A DNA stretch of 6,301 nt from assembly GCA_025964405.1 (NCBI GenBank), contig JAOPYW010000203.1:1-6301 (forward strand), given 5' to 3'. Position 1 is the first letter of the stretch. Each line of letters starts with the position of its first letter. Source of the stretch: Thermoleophilia bacterium. Lineage in GTDB: Bacteria > Actinomycetota > Thermoleophilia > Gaiellales > SKUG01. The translations under genes and the position numbers were made by a program. The notes under the pieces were generated by a model. That model saw nothing but the letters and a program-made list of their open reading frames with translations, ran no database searches and was not told where the DNA came from. This document shows, piece after piece, positions 5,789-6,301 of the stretch.

Positions 5789-6301
5789 TTACGCCTCGCG
5801 GAGTCGCTCCGTGAGGTCGGCGACGAGCGCCGCGGCGTGCTCGTCGGCGGCGTCGGCCTCCGATGCAGCCTTTCGCGCCGCGTCGAGCGCACGCTCGGCG
5901 TGCGCGACGTCGCGTGCCGCGTCACGTTGCTGCTGGGCCGCCGCACGGCGTTCGGCCTTCGCCTCGGCGAGCTCAGCCTTGAGCCGCCGGCGTGCGGCAT
6001 CCCGTCGGCTTGCAGCGGCCTCTCGCGCCGGCACGGTCGACGCGCGGGAATCCTTCGTGTTGGGGCGCTCTGACCTCGTGGCACGAGACGCGGGGCCCGT
6101 GCTCGCGAGGAGCGCAGCCTCGAGGCTGTCGCCCGGCGCGGGCTCGCGCGCGAGCCGGGCCTCGAGGAACGCGCCGGTGTCGTCCGCGAGCGGGGCGGCA
6201 CGCAGCGCGGCTGCGATGTCTGCGCGACGGGGCGCGTTGGCCTGCTCGTTCGCGTCCGCGAGCGCAGCGCGAGCCGCGCGGGCCAGCGTGTCGACCAACG
6301 C
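5789..6301 (-). CDS. Alanine-rich coiled-coil protein of unknown function, probably 5'-partial
   Basis: The frame is open from the right window edge to TAA at 5791-5789, giving 170 visible residues. A TTG at 6298 is the first possible start, but with only one codon before the edge the gene most likely begins outside. The protein is about one third alanine, has no Cys, Trp or Tyr, and falls into three parts: a helical N-terminal part up to about residue 70, a Ser/Thr/Arg-rich hinge (about 70-95), and a long charged helix (about 95-170) with regular Ala, Leu, Glu, Arg and Lys typical of a coiled coil. This layout recalls the C-terminal half of actinobacterial hypothetical proteins with an Ala/Arg-rich coiled-coil tail, but I do not recognise a named family. 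It ends 28 bp before ku on the same strand, so cotranscription is likely. A structural or adaptor role is possible, but no function can be assigned. Confidence 0.65.
   Translation of the reverse strand, partial: ALVDTLARAARAALADANEQANAPRRADIAAALRAAPLADDTGAFLEARLAREPAPGDSLEAALLASTGPASRATRSERPNTKDSRASTVPAREAAASRRDAARRRLKAELAEAKAERRAAAQQQRDAARDVAHAERALDAARKAASEADAADEHAAALVADLTERLREA

Noticed and set aside
5761..6201. N-terminal extension of Ku in the same frame (total 498 codons)
   Set aside because: The added part is Arg/Ser/Pro-rich, overlaps the coiled-coil gene in a different frame, and Ku proteins begin at the MRSIW motif.

Overview
The window is high-GC DNA (strong G/C preference at third codon positions, GTG/TTG-permissive starts, dense packing) and looks like an actinobacterial chromosome. 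The gene content (a Ku protein, DHA2-type efflux with a MarR regulator, a short Gram-positive-type Orn/Lys/Arg decarboxylase) and composition suggest a Microbacteriaceae-like actinobacterium. That placement is inference, because no rRNA or other marker is present.

Left part, plus strand: the window opens inside a PAP2-type (class A acid phosphatase-like) gene that ends at 829. An 83-bp gap follows. Its right half holds a compact promoter and a perfect 12-bp inverted repeat (882-893 / 905-916) immediately before a MarR-family regulator (913-1419). The regulator overlaps by 4 bp (ATGA) a 533-residue, 14-helix DHA2-type MFS exporter (1416-3017) preceded by a strong AGGAGG. This reads as a self-regulated MarR/efflux operon. 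The promoter geometry predicts a leaderless regulator mRNA whose -10 box and start codon lie in the operator.

Right part, minus strand, read from the right edge leftward: an alanine-rich coiled-coil protein of unknown function (incomplete at the window edge, ends at 5789), a Ku homologue (5760-4705), and a PLP-dependent Orn/Lys/Arg decarboxylase-family enzyme (4695-3025). The three lie 28 bp and 9 bp apart and are probably cotranscribed. The Ku protein has a C-terminal extension with a Gly-Ser-Lys tandem repeat, encoded by eight 9-bp units, followed by a small SAP/HeH/Rho-N-like module. No ligD is visible in the window.

The MFS gene and the decarboxylase gene converge with only 7 bp between their stop codons and no recognisable terminator. 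There are no RNA genes, CRISPR arrays, insertion sequences or attachment sites that I can support. I see no clearly new biological system. The points most worth following up are the operator architecture, the ku-decarboxylase pairing and the Ku repeat tail.
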